A stretch of DNA of 34,215 nt from Bacteroidales bacterium (GCA_017478685.1 JAFVDC010000033.1:1-34215), one strand, 5' to 3'; numbered from the stretch's first letter, positions 16,553 to 24,204 are shown. Numbers and translations: made by a program. The notes: generated by a model from the sequence alone, not told the origin.

Positions 16553-18436
16553 ATGAAAAAGACAGTACTACTTATTTCTTGTTTTGTGGCTGCATTTATT
16601 ATGATGCCTTCTTGCAGCAGAGTTGAGAATGTTGACAGTAAGCAGACAACGGTTTATCTTGGAATTAAAGGTGATGCCTATACAAAGGCTGAATTTACAG
16701 ACTTAAAAGGTATACAATGGACAGCAGGAGACCCTGTACAAATTGTTCGTATCAATGATGCAGGAACCGAAATGATAGAGGTGTCAGCCCCGGTAATTAC
16801 CGGCCTTTCTGACGACAAATATACGGCAACCGTTTCTGGCGCTTTCGCGGCCGATAAAAATTATGTTTTTAGGTATAAACATAATGGTACTAACGAATTT
16901 GTTTTTGCCAACAACCTTACCCAGGCTGCCGCAGGGACTTTGTCCTCCAATTACCTACATCTTCATTCCGGAAACACTGCTATGGCGTTGGATGCTACGG
17001 ATATATCTTCCGGCTCTACGGACGTTACAATGAAAATAGCGGGTACGATTCTTCGTTTTTTGCCGTTTACTTCGACATACACAGGAGAATCAGTTAAGAG
17101 TATAAGCTTTGAAGCAGATAGTTATATTCTTGGTACAGTTGGTTATAACTATCATTCAGATGGTTCTTTTAAAGATTTCGGCGGTGGTAGTCTTTACTGG
17201 ACTGGAAATCAGTACAAGACAGGGATGGTGAAACTATCATCCGGTTTTTCGCTATCCGGCGTAACTTCAAAAGAACTATCTTCAGGTATTTATCTTCCAA
17301 TTCCGGCTCAGGCTGGAACCATCAGTGGTTATAGGGTAATCGTGGAAACGGACGTCGCAATTTATACTCTCGAGACAGATAAAAATTTAGTTGTTAAAGA
17401 AAATGTCGTGGTAAACTTCCCGCTAAATCTTGATAAAGCAACTAGAATTGATTTAGCTTCTGCCGAGTGGCCAGCAGAAGGAGAGTTTTATATTAGCGGA
17501 ATAGGGCTGAATGCTGTTGATTATCCTCATACCATTACCCAGAACAGCGCAGTTGAGACAACAATAGCCCTTGGCGATACAAAGCATTATCCTGGAGCAT
17601 TTACTTATAAACAATCACATATTCGCGGATTTGAAATTATTTCAAGACCAGGCAATGATGTGATGGGATTGAATCCTAATATGATGAACTTTGACTTCTT
17701 TGCGGATAAGGGTAATTTTGATATTGTATATAGAGTTACTGCGGATACTTATGCCTCCCGCACATATACAGTTCACGTTATCAGGCCTGCCGTTAAGGAA
17801 TTCACAGTTCCGACAACGTCATTTGATGTTACTTCCGGTATCACAAGTGTGAATATTCCTGTTACAGTCAGGGGCGGTGTTGAATGGAGTGTCTCTATTG
17901 TCTCAGACGAAACAGGAAGTGCCACATATACAAAGAATGCCTCCTCTGCAGTTATTAATTTTGTTGCTAATACGGGTTCTTCCGCGAAGGAGATTGTAGT
18001 AAGATTATCTACAGCAGATGAAGATATCACAACAAAGACATATGATGTGACAATTACCCAAGGTGCATATGTAGAGTGGCCTGCAGCATCTGTAATTACT
18101 TTTAAAGATTTGTCAAATCATGCTATAAGTTTCAAAAATAGTTCTGATGAAGACATTACAAATGGAACAGCCATGGAGGATGGCGCAACTTATTCGCTAA
18201 TATTAAGAACTGGCGCCGTGCATCCGTTCTTTTTCTATTTCAATATGTCAAATGTTACGCTGAGAGGCACTACAACCGGGAATGTGACCACAGATGCATC
18301 TGTTACTGAAACGGGCTTCACTAATGATGCCGGAATGCCTTTCTGGTATTCAGAACCAGTGTCTGGAACCATATTATTCACCGCAACAGCTTCAAATGGT
18401 GCAACAAGAATGTTTACCGTGAATGTATCAAATTAA
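16553..18436 (+). CDS. Fimbrillin-like/BACON-type surface lipoprotein A
   Basis: The 627 residues start with a lipoprotein signal (MMPSC, Cys21). An N-terminal region follows that resembles the fimbrillin (Mfa/FimB-like) family, with the KGIQWTAGDPVQI segment near 53-65. A BACON-like beta-sandwich spans about 420-505 (VRGGVEWSVSIVS ... YDVTITQGA), and a further beta-rich domain ends the protein. BACON domains are often attached to glycan-active surface proteins. No catalytic motif was seen, so binding or adhesion is the plausible role. The gene follows microprotein 1 by 11 bases. Its DNA is clearly richer in A+T than its neighbours (17 G+C in 60 bases at 16861-16920), suggesting separate acquisition or fast turnover. 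Confidence 0.75.
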   Translation: MKKTVLLISCFVAAFIMMPSCSRVENVDSKQTTVYLGIKGDAYTKAEFTDLKGIQWTAGDPVQIVRINDAGTEMIEVSAPVITGLSDDKYTATVSGAFAADKNYVFRYKHNGTNEFVFANNLTQAAAGTLSSNYLHLHSGNTAMALDATDISSGSTDVTMKIAGTILRFLPFTSTYTGESVKSISFEADSYILGTVGYNYHSDGSFKDFGGGSLYWTGNQYKTGMVKLSSGFSLSGVTSKELSSGIYLPIPAQAGTISGYRVIVETDVAIYTLETDKNLVVKENVVVNFPLNLDKATRIDLASAEWPAEGEFYISGIGLNAVDYPHTITQNSAVETTIALGDTKHYPGAFTYKQSHIRGFEIISRPGNDVMGLNPNMMNFDFFADKGNFDIVYRVTADTYASRTYTVHVIRPAVKEFTVPTTSFDVTSGITSVNIPVTVRGGVEWSVSIVSDETGSATYTKNASSAVINFVANTGSSAKEIVVRLSTADEDITTKTYDVTITQGAYVEWPAASVITFKDLSNHAISFKNSSDEDITNGTAMEDGATYSLILRTGAVHPFFFYFNMSNVTLRGTTTGNVTTDASVTETGFTNDAGMPFWYSEPVSGTILFTATASNGATRMFTVNVSN

Positions 18437-18450
18437 CATAGGCAGTACTT

Positions 18451-18606
18451 ATGAAACAAAATTATCAAACACCACTTGCAGAAGTGGTATCATTGGAGAA
18501 CAGGGAAGCTGTTCTTCAGGGTGCATCAGTCGTTATTCCGGACGCCGCACTGTTGCCTTTTGACAACGGTATGGAAGTAATGGTAGAAGAAACATATATT
18601 TGGTAA
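18451..18606 (+). CDS. 51-residue microprotein, copy 2
   Basis: This short frame starts MKQNYQTPLAEVVSLENRE, then VLQGAS, and ends with an acidic tail and a Tyr-Ile-Trp terminus. It is a paralogue of the product at 16380-16541: 16 of the first 26 residues are identical and most others are conservative, while the tails differ. It begins 14 bases after lipoprotein A and ends 12 bases before lipoprotein B. A strong ribosome-binding site for lipoprotein B starts on its stop codon. It has no signal peptide, cysteine or membrane helix. A conserved head with a variable tail suggests a recognition segment plus a partner-specific part; that is speculation. Confidence 0.78.
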   Translation: MKQNYQTPLAEVVSLENREAVLQGASVVIPDAALLPFDNGMEVMVEETYIW

Positions 18607-18611
18607 GGAGG
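18605..18611 (+). promoter_or_regulatory. Strong Shine-Dalgarno before lipoprotein B
   Basis: AAGGAGG lies seven bases before the ATG at 18619 and overlaps the TAA stop of microprotein 2. Near-perfect Shine-Dalgarno sites are uncommon in Bacteroidota, and the other genes here lack them. It fixes the start and suggests reinitiation coupled to translation of the microprotein. Confidence 0.7.
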
Positions 18612-18618
18612 AATAGAT

Positions 18619-21102
18619 ATGAAAAAGTTATTATATTTCATTGTGCCCGTTGTCGCACTGTCCATCGCTTCCTGCCAGAAAGAAGTTTCAGTTGAAAAAG
18701 TTCCCGAAGGAGTGGAACGCACAGTAACATTCGTCACCTCCAACGAGGCTGTAACCAAGACCTATCTTGAGGAGGTCGCCGGAAACCGTGTATTCCGCTG
18801 GTATAACGGAGACAACATCAAGATTTATGACGGCGTTACCAATCAGGTAGTTACAAATGTTGCCAAAGACGGAGCCGAGGGCTCATTCACTGCATCTGTA
18901 GAAAGCAGTACGGTTACAGCCGTATATCCCTCTTCGGTAGCCGATCTCTCTGCTCACGGAACCTTCTCCGGCAGCATCCCCCAGAATCAGACGGCCGTTG
19001 CGAATGGTGTCAATCCTGATTACTGCCCCCTGATTGCCCGCACCAACAACGCTGTGGGAACAACACCCCTTGCATTCTGCAATGTGGCTTCCCTCATCAG
19101 GTTCCGCGTGGGCGAGGATGCCATCACCGGCGTTACCATTGCAACCAATGTGGGCGGAAAAGACAACGTCCCTCTGGCTGGAGATTTCACTGCTACTCTT
19201 GCAGGAACATCCCTTGATATAACTGGTTACAGCGGCTCTTTTGTCAATTGCAGTGCCGGTGGCGGATTTTTCCAGATGGATAAGGACTACTATATTTCCG
19301 TACTTCCTGCAAACCTTGCGAAGGGTTTTGTCATCATCCTTCACAGGGATGGTCTTGATGATGTGGTTCTTGATGCTACCCGCCCTCTTAACATTGAGCG
19401 CAGCACTGTCAAGTACATCGGCGTTCTTACAGCGAGCCTCACTTCTTCAGAGTTCGCTTTTGCCGATAATTCCGACATCAAAGAAGAAGGCGTTATCCGT
19501 GAGTGGGATTACGCAACTCAGTTTGCTATCAGAGTGAAAAACCCTGGAGCTCTTGCATACACTGCCGACTTTGCCATGTATGAGGATGAAGTAAAGGTTG
19601 TGGAAGAAAAGGGAATCTCCAATGAGGCTACTCTTTCAGGTTATTCAGGAAATGTATACTTTGAGGGAGGATCTAGCGCCAGCAACCTTATCTGGCTCAG
19701 GAACTATGGCGTGAATTCCACCGATAAGGTCCGTCGCTATGAGGTTACGATTATTCCCGCAACGGGAACTCCTATCGTAGCCAACTTCTATCAGTATGGT
19801 CAGAATTCACCTAAGCTCAGGGTCAGCAAGACATCATATCGTATCATGTCCCCCGCAAAGGATATCACCCTGGATATTACTTCAACTGTAGACTGGACAA
19901 TCTCCGGAGATGCCGGGCTCACATTTGCTCCTTCAAGCGGATCCGGCAATGCTACCGTTACCGTAAGTGTGGCAGAAAACACATCGGCATCCACAATTCA
20001 CCGCGCGTTTACGGTGTCTACTTCTGCCGACGTGCTTGAAAAGAGTCATACAATTGATATTGAGCAGCTTGGCGTGGGTGAAGTCATTGCATGGAACGAC
20101 CTCACATCTCATTTCTACATTAATGGTGTGTTAAATGTAACGGGCACATATTCACCTGACGGAGGTGACGATGATGTCTACACACTTGATTCTGAATTCT
20201 ACGGAGCTTCTACCCCCGTGGCATATTATGACCTTGGAAAATCAGCCGATATCGAAGATGTGAATTGCATCAGCGTTCCAGATGGTTGCTTTGCCATAAA
20301 GGGACCGGCGGCATTTAACCTTGGCCTTTCCGCCAATCCTGGTTCAACGCCACGTAATCTTGACTTTGTATTCCGGGCCGAAACCAACTATGGCGCCACC
20401 AAGGATTACACTCTGCGGTTTGTCCAGCCCGCCAATGTGCCCACGTTTGGCGTTGCTTCAACAGCTATTGACGCCCTCGCTTCTTCTACATCGGCCACTA
20501 TTAATGTGACAGGTAATGTTGAGTGGACTGCAAGTGTGACCAGCGGCACAGCTACCCTGGGAACATCTTCAGGTACTGGTGCCGGGGCAATTACGGTGAA
20601 TTTTGCCGCCAATACCGATACTGAGAATACAAAAGTATATGTGGTGCGCGTAAGCACTGATGCTAGTGTGTCTCCTGCATATTACGATGTGACCATCACC
20701 CAGGCAAAGGCAGGTGGAGCCGCTCCCGCTTATACCTATACAATCACTAAATCAGCCGGAAACGCTGCTGGTTCTGAGTTCGGTGTTCCTTCCGGTGATA
20801 TGGGAGGTAACTATGTTCAGATTACAGATATCAAACTTGCTGGAGAGTATGTTACTCTGACCGATGAAGTGGTAGCAGCCGTTATTGCACAGGCAACGGA
20901 TGATGTTGAACCGGAATCCGAAATACTTGCCAAATATCCCGGTAAGACCTTTGTCAAGGGCGGTATTCGCTTCATCGAGACCGGTAAAATCGGTGAGCAC
21001 GGCTTTATGATGGCATTCTCTTCCGAGTCCGGACGAATTGCCAAGATGGTTTGGAAGAACGATGACGGTACCGAAAACGGTTACTGGTACATCTTCTGCT
21101 AA
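18619..21102 (+). CDS. Fimbrillin-like/BACON-type surface lipoprotein B
   Basis: The 827 residues have a lipoprotein signal (LSIASC, Cys19) and a fimbrillin-like N-terminal region (RWYNGDNIKIYDG near 54-66). There are two BACON-type beta-sandwiches, at about 395-485 (LRVSKTSYRIMSPAKDITLD ... IDIEQLG) and 610-700 (GNVEWTASVTSGTATLG ... YYDVTITQAK). An unrecognised C-terminal domain of about 120 residues follows. It shares its plan with lipoprotein A, including near-identical BACON endings, but has the G+C-richer composition of the surrounding locus. It is the last gene before the terminator at 21146 and is probably the distal gene of the susC operon. An extra glycan-binding or adhesive surface role is inferred. 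Confidence 0.78.
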   Translation: MKKLLYFIVPVVALSIASCQKEVSVEKVPEGVERTVTFVTSNEAVTKTYLEEVAGNRVFRWYNGDNIKIYDGVTNQVVTNVAKDGAEGSFTASVESSTVTAVYPSSVADLSAHGTFSGSIPQNQTAVANGVNPDYCPLIARTNNAVGTTPLAFCNVASLIRFRVGEDAITGVTIATNVGGKDNVPLAGDFTATLAGTSLDITGYSGSFVNCSAGGGFFQMDKDYYISVLPANLAKGFVIILHRDGLDDVVLDATRPLNIERSTVKYIGVLTASLTSSEFAFADNSDIKEEGVIREWDYATQFAIRVKNPGALAYTADFAMYEDEVKVVEEKGISNEATLSGYSGNVYFEGGSSASNLIWLRNYGVNSTDKVRRYEVTIIPATGTPIVANFYQYGQNSPKLRVSKTSYRIMSPAKDITLDITSTVDWTISGDAGLTFAPSSGSGNATVTVSVAENTSASTIHRAFTVSTSADVLEKSHTIDIEQLGVGEVIAWNDLTSHFYINGVLNVTGTYSPDGGDDDVYTLDSEFYGASTPVAYYDLGKSADIEDVNCISVPDGCFAIKGPAAFNLGLSANPGSTPRNLDFVFRAETNYGATKDYTLRFVQPANVPTFGVASTAIDALASSTSATINVTGNVEWTASVTSGTATLGTSSGTGAGAITVNFAANTDTENTKVYVVRVSTDASVSPAYYDVTITQAKAGGAAPAYTYTITKSAGNAAGSEFGVPSGDMGGNYVQITDIKLAGEYVTLTDEVVAAVIAQATDDVEPESEILAKYPGKTFVKGGIRFIETGKIGEHGFMMAFSSESGRIAKMVWKNDDGTENGYWYIFC

Positions 21103-21119
21103 CCCGTGGAGCTAACAGC

Positions 21120-21201
21120 CTGATTGTTAGTCATTTGCATGAATTAGGGTGCGCTTTTTAGCGCACCCTTGTTTGCGTAACGGGCTGATTGTGAGTCATT
21201 T
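21120..21201. repeat. Direct repeat flanking the terminator
   Basis: CTGATTGTTAGTCATTT (21120-21136) and CTGATTGTGAGTCATTT (21185-21201) differ at one base and lie on either side of the hairpin at 21146-21169. The pair could be part of a dispersed intergenic repeat unit or a target-site-like duplication; no mobile-element gene lies between them. Confidence 0.6.
21146..21169. terminator. Terminator hairpin closing the PUL
   Basis: AGGGTGCGC (21146-21154) and GCGCACCCT (21161-21169) form a perfect nine-base stem around TTTTTA, followed by TGTTTG. It sits 43 bases after the stop of lipoprotein B and 52 bases beyond the end of the convergent hicB gene, so it could serve both directions. Confidence 0.8.
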
Positions 21202-21221
21202 ACCTCCACGCTGGTGGCTGC

Positions 21222-21620
21222 CTACAAGGTGACGCTCAGAAGCTCTCGGGCAATTTCGTGGATACAGGATTCAATTTTGTCGGCCTGTGCATCAGAGATA
21301 TATGTGTCTCCGCGTTTGTAATGTCTCATTAGCGAGGGGTTAATACCAATCTTCTTTGCAAGTTTTGAGACGTTAAGGAACTCGAACATGTCAAAAAAAG
21401 CAGAAATGTCGTACTTGTATTCGAACTCTGCGTGCAGAAGTTCTGTGGGGATATCTTGCGCCGAATCATAAGATTCCAACACTTCCTGGAAGGAATTCAG
21501 GAAGTCTTGTTTAGCTTCAGCCGCAGTTTTGCCCTCGCCAATAATGACCGACTTTGTGTTTTTTGTAAAGGCGCCGAAGCCATTCTCATCTTTTTCTATC
21601 ACAACGGTAATCTTGTCCAT
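21222..21620 (-). CDS. hicB: HicB-like antitoxin with helix-turn-helix (module 1)
   Basis: HicB antitoxins neutralise the HicA mRNA interferase and repress their own promoter. The 132 residues have an N-terminal HicB-type alpha/beta fold (VVIEKDENGFGAFTKN; then TAAEAKQDFLNSFQEVLE). A C-terminal XRE-like helix-turn-helix follows (NVSKLAKKIGINPSLMRHYK near 84-103). The gene follows hicA by one base in the usual toxin-first order. The HTH form is common in Bacteroidales. Confidence 0.85.
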   Translation of the reverse strand: MDKITVVIEKDENGFGAFTKNTKSVIIGEGKTAAEAKQDFLNSFQEVLESYDSAQDIPTELLHAEFEYKYDISAFFDMFEFLNVSKLAKKIGINPSLMRHYKRGDTYISDAQADKIESCIHEIARELLSVTL

Positions 21621-21621
21621 A

Positions 21622-21807
21622 TCAGTTCTCTGTAATTGTTTTCAATAGTTTTTTCATTAATCCGGGTCTTACTTCCTGGCTTGAATGGCGTTCCAACTGG
21701 ATTTGTTCTTTTTTATCTGGATGCCTGTAGATATCGTGTTTGGCTCCGGATCTGTATTTATACCAACCATATTGCATGGCCAGTCTTTTCATTTCGCTCC
21801 ATTTCAT
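21622..21807 (-). CDS. hicA: HicA-like mRNA interferase toxin (module 1)
   Basis: HicA toxins are small double-stranded-RNA-binding-fold proteins that cleave mRNA. Starting at the ATG at 21807 the product has 61 residues (MKWSEMKRLAMQYGWYKYR...). It contains the active-site histidine in GAKHDIYRHP and the closing basic helix of the family. A GTG at 21834 would add nine residues, but the -7 box TATATTTG (21810-21817, reverse) lies inside that extension, so the ATG is preferred. The antitoxin gene follows directly. Confidence 0.85.
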   Translation of the reverse strand: MKWSEMKRLAMQYGWYKYRSGAKHDIYRHPDKKEQIQLERHSSQEVRPGLMKKLLKTITEN

Positions 21808-21809
21808 CG

Positions 21810-21837
21810 CAAATATAACACATTTTTGTGACACATG
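21810..21837 (-). promoter_or_regulatory. hicAB module 1 promoter and dyad
   Basis: On the reverse strand TATATTTG (21810-21817) matches TAnnTTTG and ends two bases before the hicA ATG, predicting a leaderless transcript. A -33-like TTTT lies 20 bases upstream. Just upstream of the -7 box, CACA-TTTT-TGTG (21820-21831) forms a small dyad that could be the HicB operator. Confidence 0.5.
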
Positions 21838-21960
21838 AAAATAAAATTTCTGGCGTAAAGTAGGGAGTTATTTGTTGGTATGCAACAACCCTTACAAAAG
21901 AATATACGTTTCTACGGATTGTGGGACGAAAACACAAATACAGGGACGAAATAAAGCGCT

Positions 21961-21992
21961 ATTGTAATTCTTGATGCATTTGACTAACTTAG
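21961..21992 (+). promoter_or_regulatory. Possible promoter of the CotH gene
   Basis: ATTG (21961-21964), 20 bases, then TAACTTAG (21985-21992) fits the -33/-7 spacing. Each element has one mismatch to TTTG or TAnnTTTG. The ATG follows ten bases later. The upstream gap also holds GGGACGAAA twice (near 21922 and 21949) and a TTGTTG/CAACAA hairpin near 21873. Confidence 0.4.
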
Positions 21993-22001
21993 CGAACCCA
22001 A

Positions 22002-23575
22002 ATGAAACGCGTCATAACATACCTGGCAGCTTTTGTGCTGGCGTTTGCCTGCACAAAGGCGCCGGATATTGTGCCGCGTGAAGAGGAGGAGCCGGCGGGC
22101 CCCGGCGGCCCGGTGCTGCGTTCCGTCACGGTAACGGACATGTCACTCACGCTGGAGCCGGGCGGCAGCGCGCCCCTGCATTTCAAGGTTGAGGACGCTG
22201 ATTTCAAGTTCGACACTGTCACGCTTCAAGGAACGGACGGCAACCCTCCTACGCTGTTCCATTTAGAGTCTTTTTCGGCCGATACCACCCCTGGCAGCTA
22301 TGTGGCAGTGGTAAAGAACGATGCCGCGGACGAAGGCTATGTGCGTACGGTAAAGCTCTGCATCCAGTCCGGGGAGAATTCCTTCATGACGTCCAAGTCC
22401 TTTGCCGTAGTTGGGAAGGCCCCGGAAAAGCCCAGGGAGGGGATGGTGTACACCGGGCTTCCGGTAGTTTTCATAGACACTGACGGAGGCAAGGCCATAA
22501 CCTCAAAGGAGGAGTATGTAGGGGCTAAAATCTATATAAAAGGCACTGAAACAATCCCCGGGCTTGCCGAAAGAAACTGCTCCATCCGCGGGCGCGGCAA
22601 TACAACATGGAGCTGGCCCAAGAAGCCGTATCTTGTGAAGCTGGAAGAGAAAGCCTCCATCTTCGGCTTCCCTAAACACAAGCGCTGGGTGCTTCTGGCA
22701 AACTTCATGGACCGCACCATGATGCGGAACATGGTTGCCATGAAGGTCTCATCCATGACACGCCTTGCCTGGACGCCGCGCTGCCAGAGCGTAGAACTGG
22801 TCCTGAACGGCAAGCACGTTGGAAACTACCTTCTCATAGAGCAGGTGAGAGTGGACGGAGACCGCATAGACATTGAGGAAAACGGCGGCTATCTGTTTGA
22901 ACTTGACTTCCACTGGGACAACGAGGTTCAGTGGAAAGACCACAATATTCCCTTTGCCGTGAAGCATCCGGACCCTGAGGTCATTACCCAGGAGCAGAAG
23001 ACTTATGCCAAAAACTACATAGCCACGGTTTCAAACGCCCTTTACGGCTCAAAGTTCAAGGACCCCGCCGAAGGCTATGCCAAGTATCTGGATGTAGACT
23101 CATTCATAGACTACTGGATAGTCTTCGAGGTGATGACAAACCATGAACTGGGCAACCCCGGAAGCGCTTTTTCTACAAGGACAAGGACGGAAAACTCACC
23201 GCCGGCCCGTGTTGGGACTTTGACTGGGGCGTTCTCACCTTCGACACCACCGGAGGGGACTACAGGCTCATAAACCGCCATGCAATATGGTACGACCGCC
23301 TGTTCCAGGACCCTGCTTTCCTTGAAGCGGTGAGGGCACGCCTCCGCGAACTCCTTCCAGAGCTCCAGACCATTCCGGCCTACATAGATGAACTTGAGGG
23401 ACAGCTCACGGAGAGCGCAGAGCTGAACTTCAAGATGTGGAACCCCGCACAGGATGCTTCCCAAAACGGCGGCAACATCATCAACGGAGACGAGCGCATG
23501 AGTTTCCATGATGCCGTCCAGCGCATCAAGAAAAACTTTGACATTCACCTCCAGCTGGTTCTGGACAAACTTTAG
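22002..23575 (+). pseudogene. CotH-kinase-family lipoprotein, frameshifted
   Basis: The first frame (22002-23273) encodes a lipoprotein signal (AFAC, Cys17), a beta-rich N-terminal domain and most of a CotH-like kinase domain: SIRGRGNTTWSWPKKPYLVK, NFMDRTMMRN, GNYLLIEQV, GGYLFELDFHWD. After NHELGNPGS the frame turns to nonsense. The expected continuation (FYKDKDGKL, then CWDFDWGVLTF) is in the next frame and runs to the TAG at 23573-23575. Adding one T to the T5 run at 23168-23172 restores a single product of about 524 residues. The lost part includes the DFDW aspartates expected to bind metal, so the first product would be inactive. This could be a true mutation, a switchable tract or a sequencing error. 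Substrates of CotH-like proteins in Bacteroidota are unknown. Confidence 0.82.
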
Positions 23576-23982
23576 ATGCCGGCAAAGTGAACGCTTCCAA
23601 GCTGTTCGCTTAAATTGTGTATACCCTCTTCCATCTTGCGGATTGTTTTTGCCGAAGGTTTTCTGTACCCGCTTATGTAGTGACCCAGCTGTTTTTGGTT
23701 TATTCCGGTAATCCTTTCCAGTCCTGCGAGAGTAAAGGCGTATGCATACTCCTGCAAAAATGAAGGAATGTCATAACGGAAGACAAATTCAGCTTCAATG
23801 AATTCTTCCCCAGTCTCTTTGAAATATTCCTTCATCTCTTCATATCCATAGAGAAAGTCCTCCTTTGCCTCGGCAATGGTATCACCAGTCCCAATAACGC
23901 CGTATGGAAGGTCATCGCTTTGGTTGTATATGGAAAAACGATGATCCGCACCTGTTTCAATAATTGCAATTTCTGTCCTCAT
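23572..23982 (-). CDS. hicB: HicB-like antitoxin with helix-turn-helix (module 2)
   Basis: The 136 residues have a HicB-like N-terminal half (RFSIYNQSDDLPYGVIGTGD, then TIAEAKEDFLYGYEEMKEYF). A C-terminal helix-turn-helix follows (LAGLERITGINQKQLGHYIS near 87-106). It starts within the stop of hicA (ATGA overlap). Its own stop overlaps the convergent CotH stop by three bases. It is distantly similar to the HicB of module 1 in plan, but the sequences differ widely, so this is not a recent tandem duplication. Confidence 0.85.
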   Translation of the reverse strand: MRTEIAIIETGADHRFSIYNQSDDLPYGVIGTGDTIAEAKEDFLYGYEEMKEYFKETGEEFIEAEFVFRYDIPSFLQEYAYAFTLAGLERITGINQKQLGHYISGYRKPSAKTIRKMEEGIHNLSEQLGSVHFAGI

Positions 23983-24167
23983 AACTTTACTCCGGATAGT
24001 TTTCTGATTTTATCAAGCGTTCCCTTCTTGACTTCTTCTGATTCATGGTGACCTGTAGGGAATACTTTTCCAGTAATAGGGCTTTTCCAAACAGGATGTC
24101 TTCCGCCATATCTTATAATATAACACCCAGCCTCTCTAAGCTTTCTGTGAATCTCTGAGTATCTCAT
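23979..24167 (-). CDS. hicA: HicA-like mRNA interferase toxin (module 2)
   Basis: The product has 62 residues from the ATG at 24167 (MRYSEIHRKLREAGCYIIR...). It carries the active-site histidine in YGGRHPVWKSP and a C-terminal KKGTLDKIRKLSG helix like HicA toxins that recognise their antitoxin. The upstream TTG at 24200 is rejected because the promoter -7 box lies inside that extension. The gene overlaps hicB by four bases and lies 37 bases beyond the comM stop. Confidence 0.85.
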   Translation of the reverse strand: MRYSEIHRKLREAGCYIIRYGGRHPVWKSPITGKVFPTGHHESEEVKKGTLDKIRKLSGVKL

Positions 24168-24169
24168 TG

Positions 24170-24201
24170 CAAAGATAGTAATTTTACTAACATTCTCCAA
24201 A
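24170..24201 (-). promoter_or_regulatory. hicAB module 2 promoter with palindromic operator
   Basis: On the reverse strand TTTG (24198-24201), exactly 20 bases, then TATCTTTG (24170-24177) is a full consensus promoter. The -7 box ends two bases before the hicA ATG, predicting a leaderless mRNA. Between the boxes, and entering the -7 element, TAGTAA-TT-TTACTA (24176-24189) is a perfect six-base-arm palindrome, well placed as the HicB operator for autorepression. Confidence 0.75.
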
Positions 24202-24204
24202 AAA

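Noticed and set aside
16380..18606. The two microproteins as RiPP or bacteriocin precursors (conserved head, Gly-Gly or Gly-Ala, variable tail)
   Set aside because: The residues before Gly-Gly do not fit the double-glycine leader consensus, and there is no peptidase-containing ABC transporter, maturase or immunity gene in the window.
22002..23575. Programmed frameshift in the CotH-like gene
   Set aside because: The T5 run lacks a classical slippery heptamer and no downstream stem was seen; simple mutation or sequence error is more economical.
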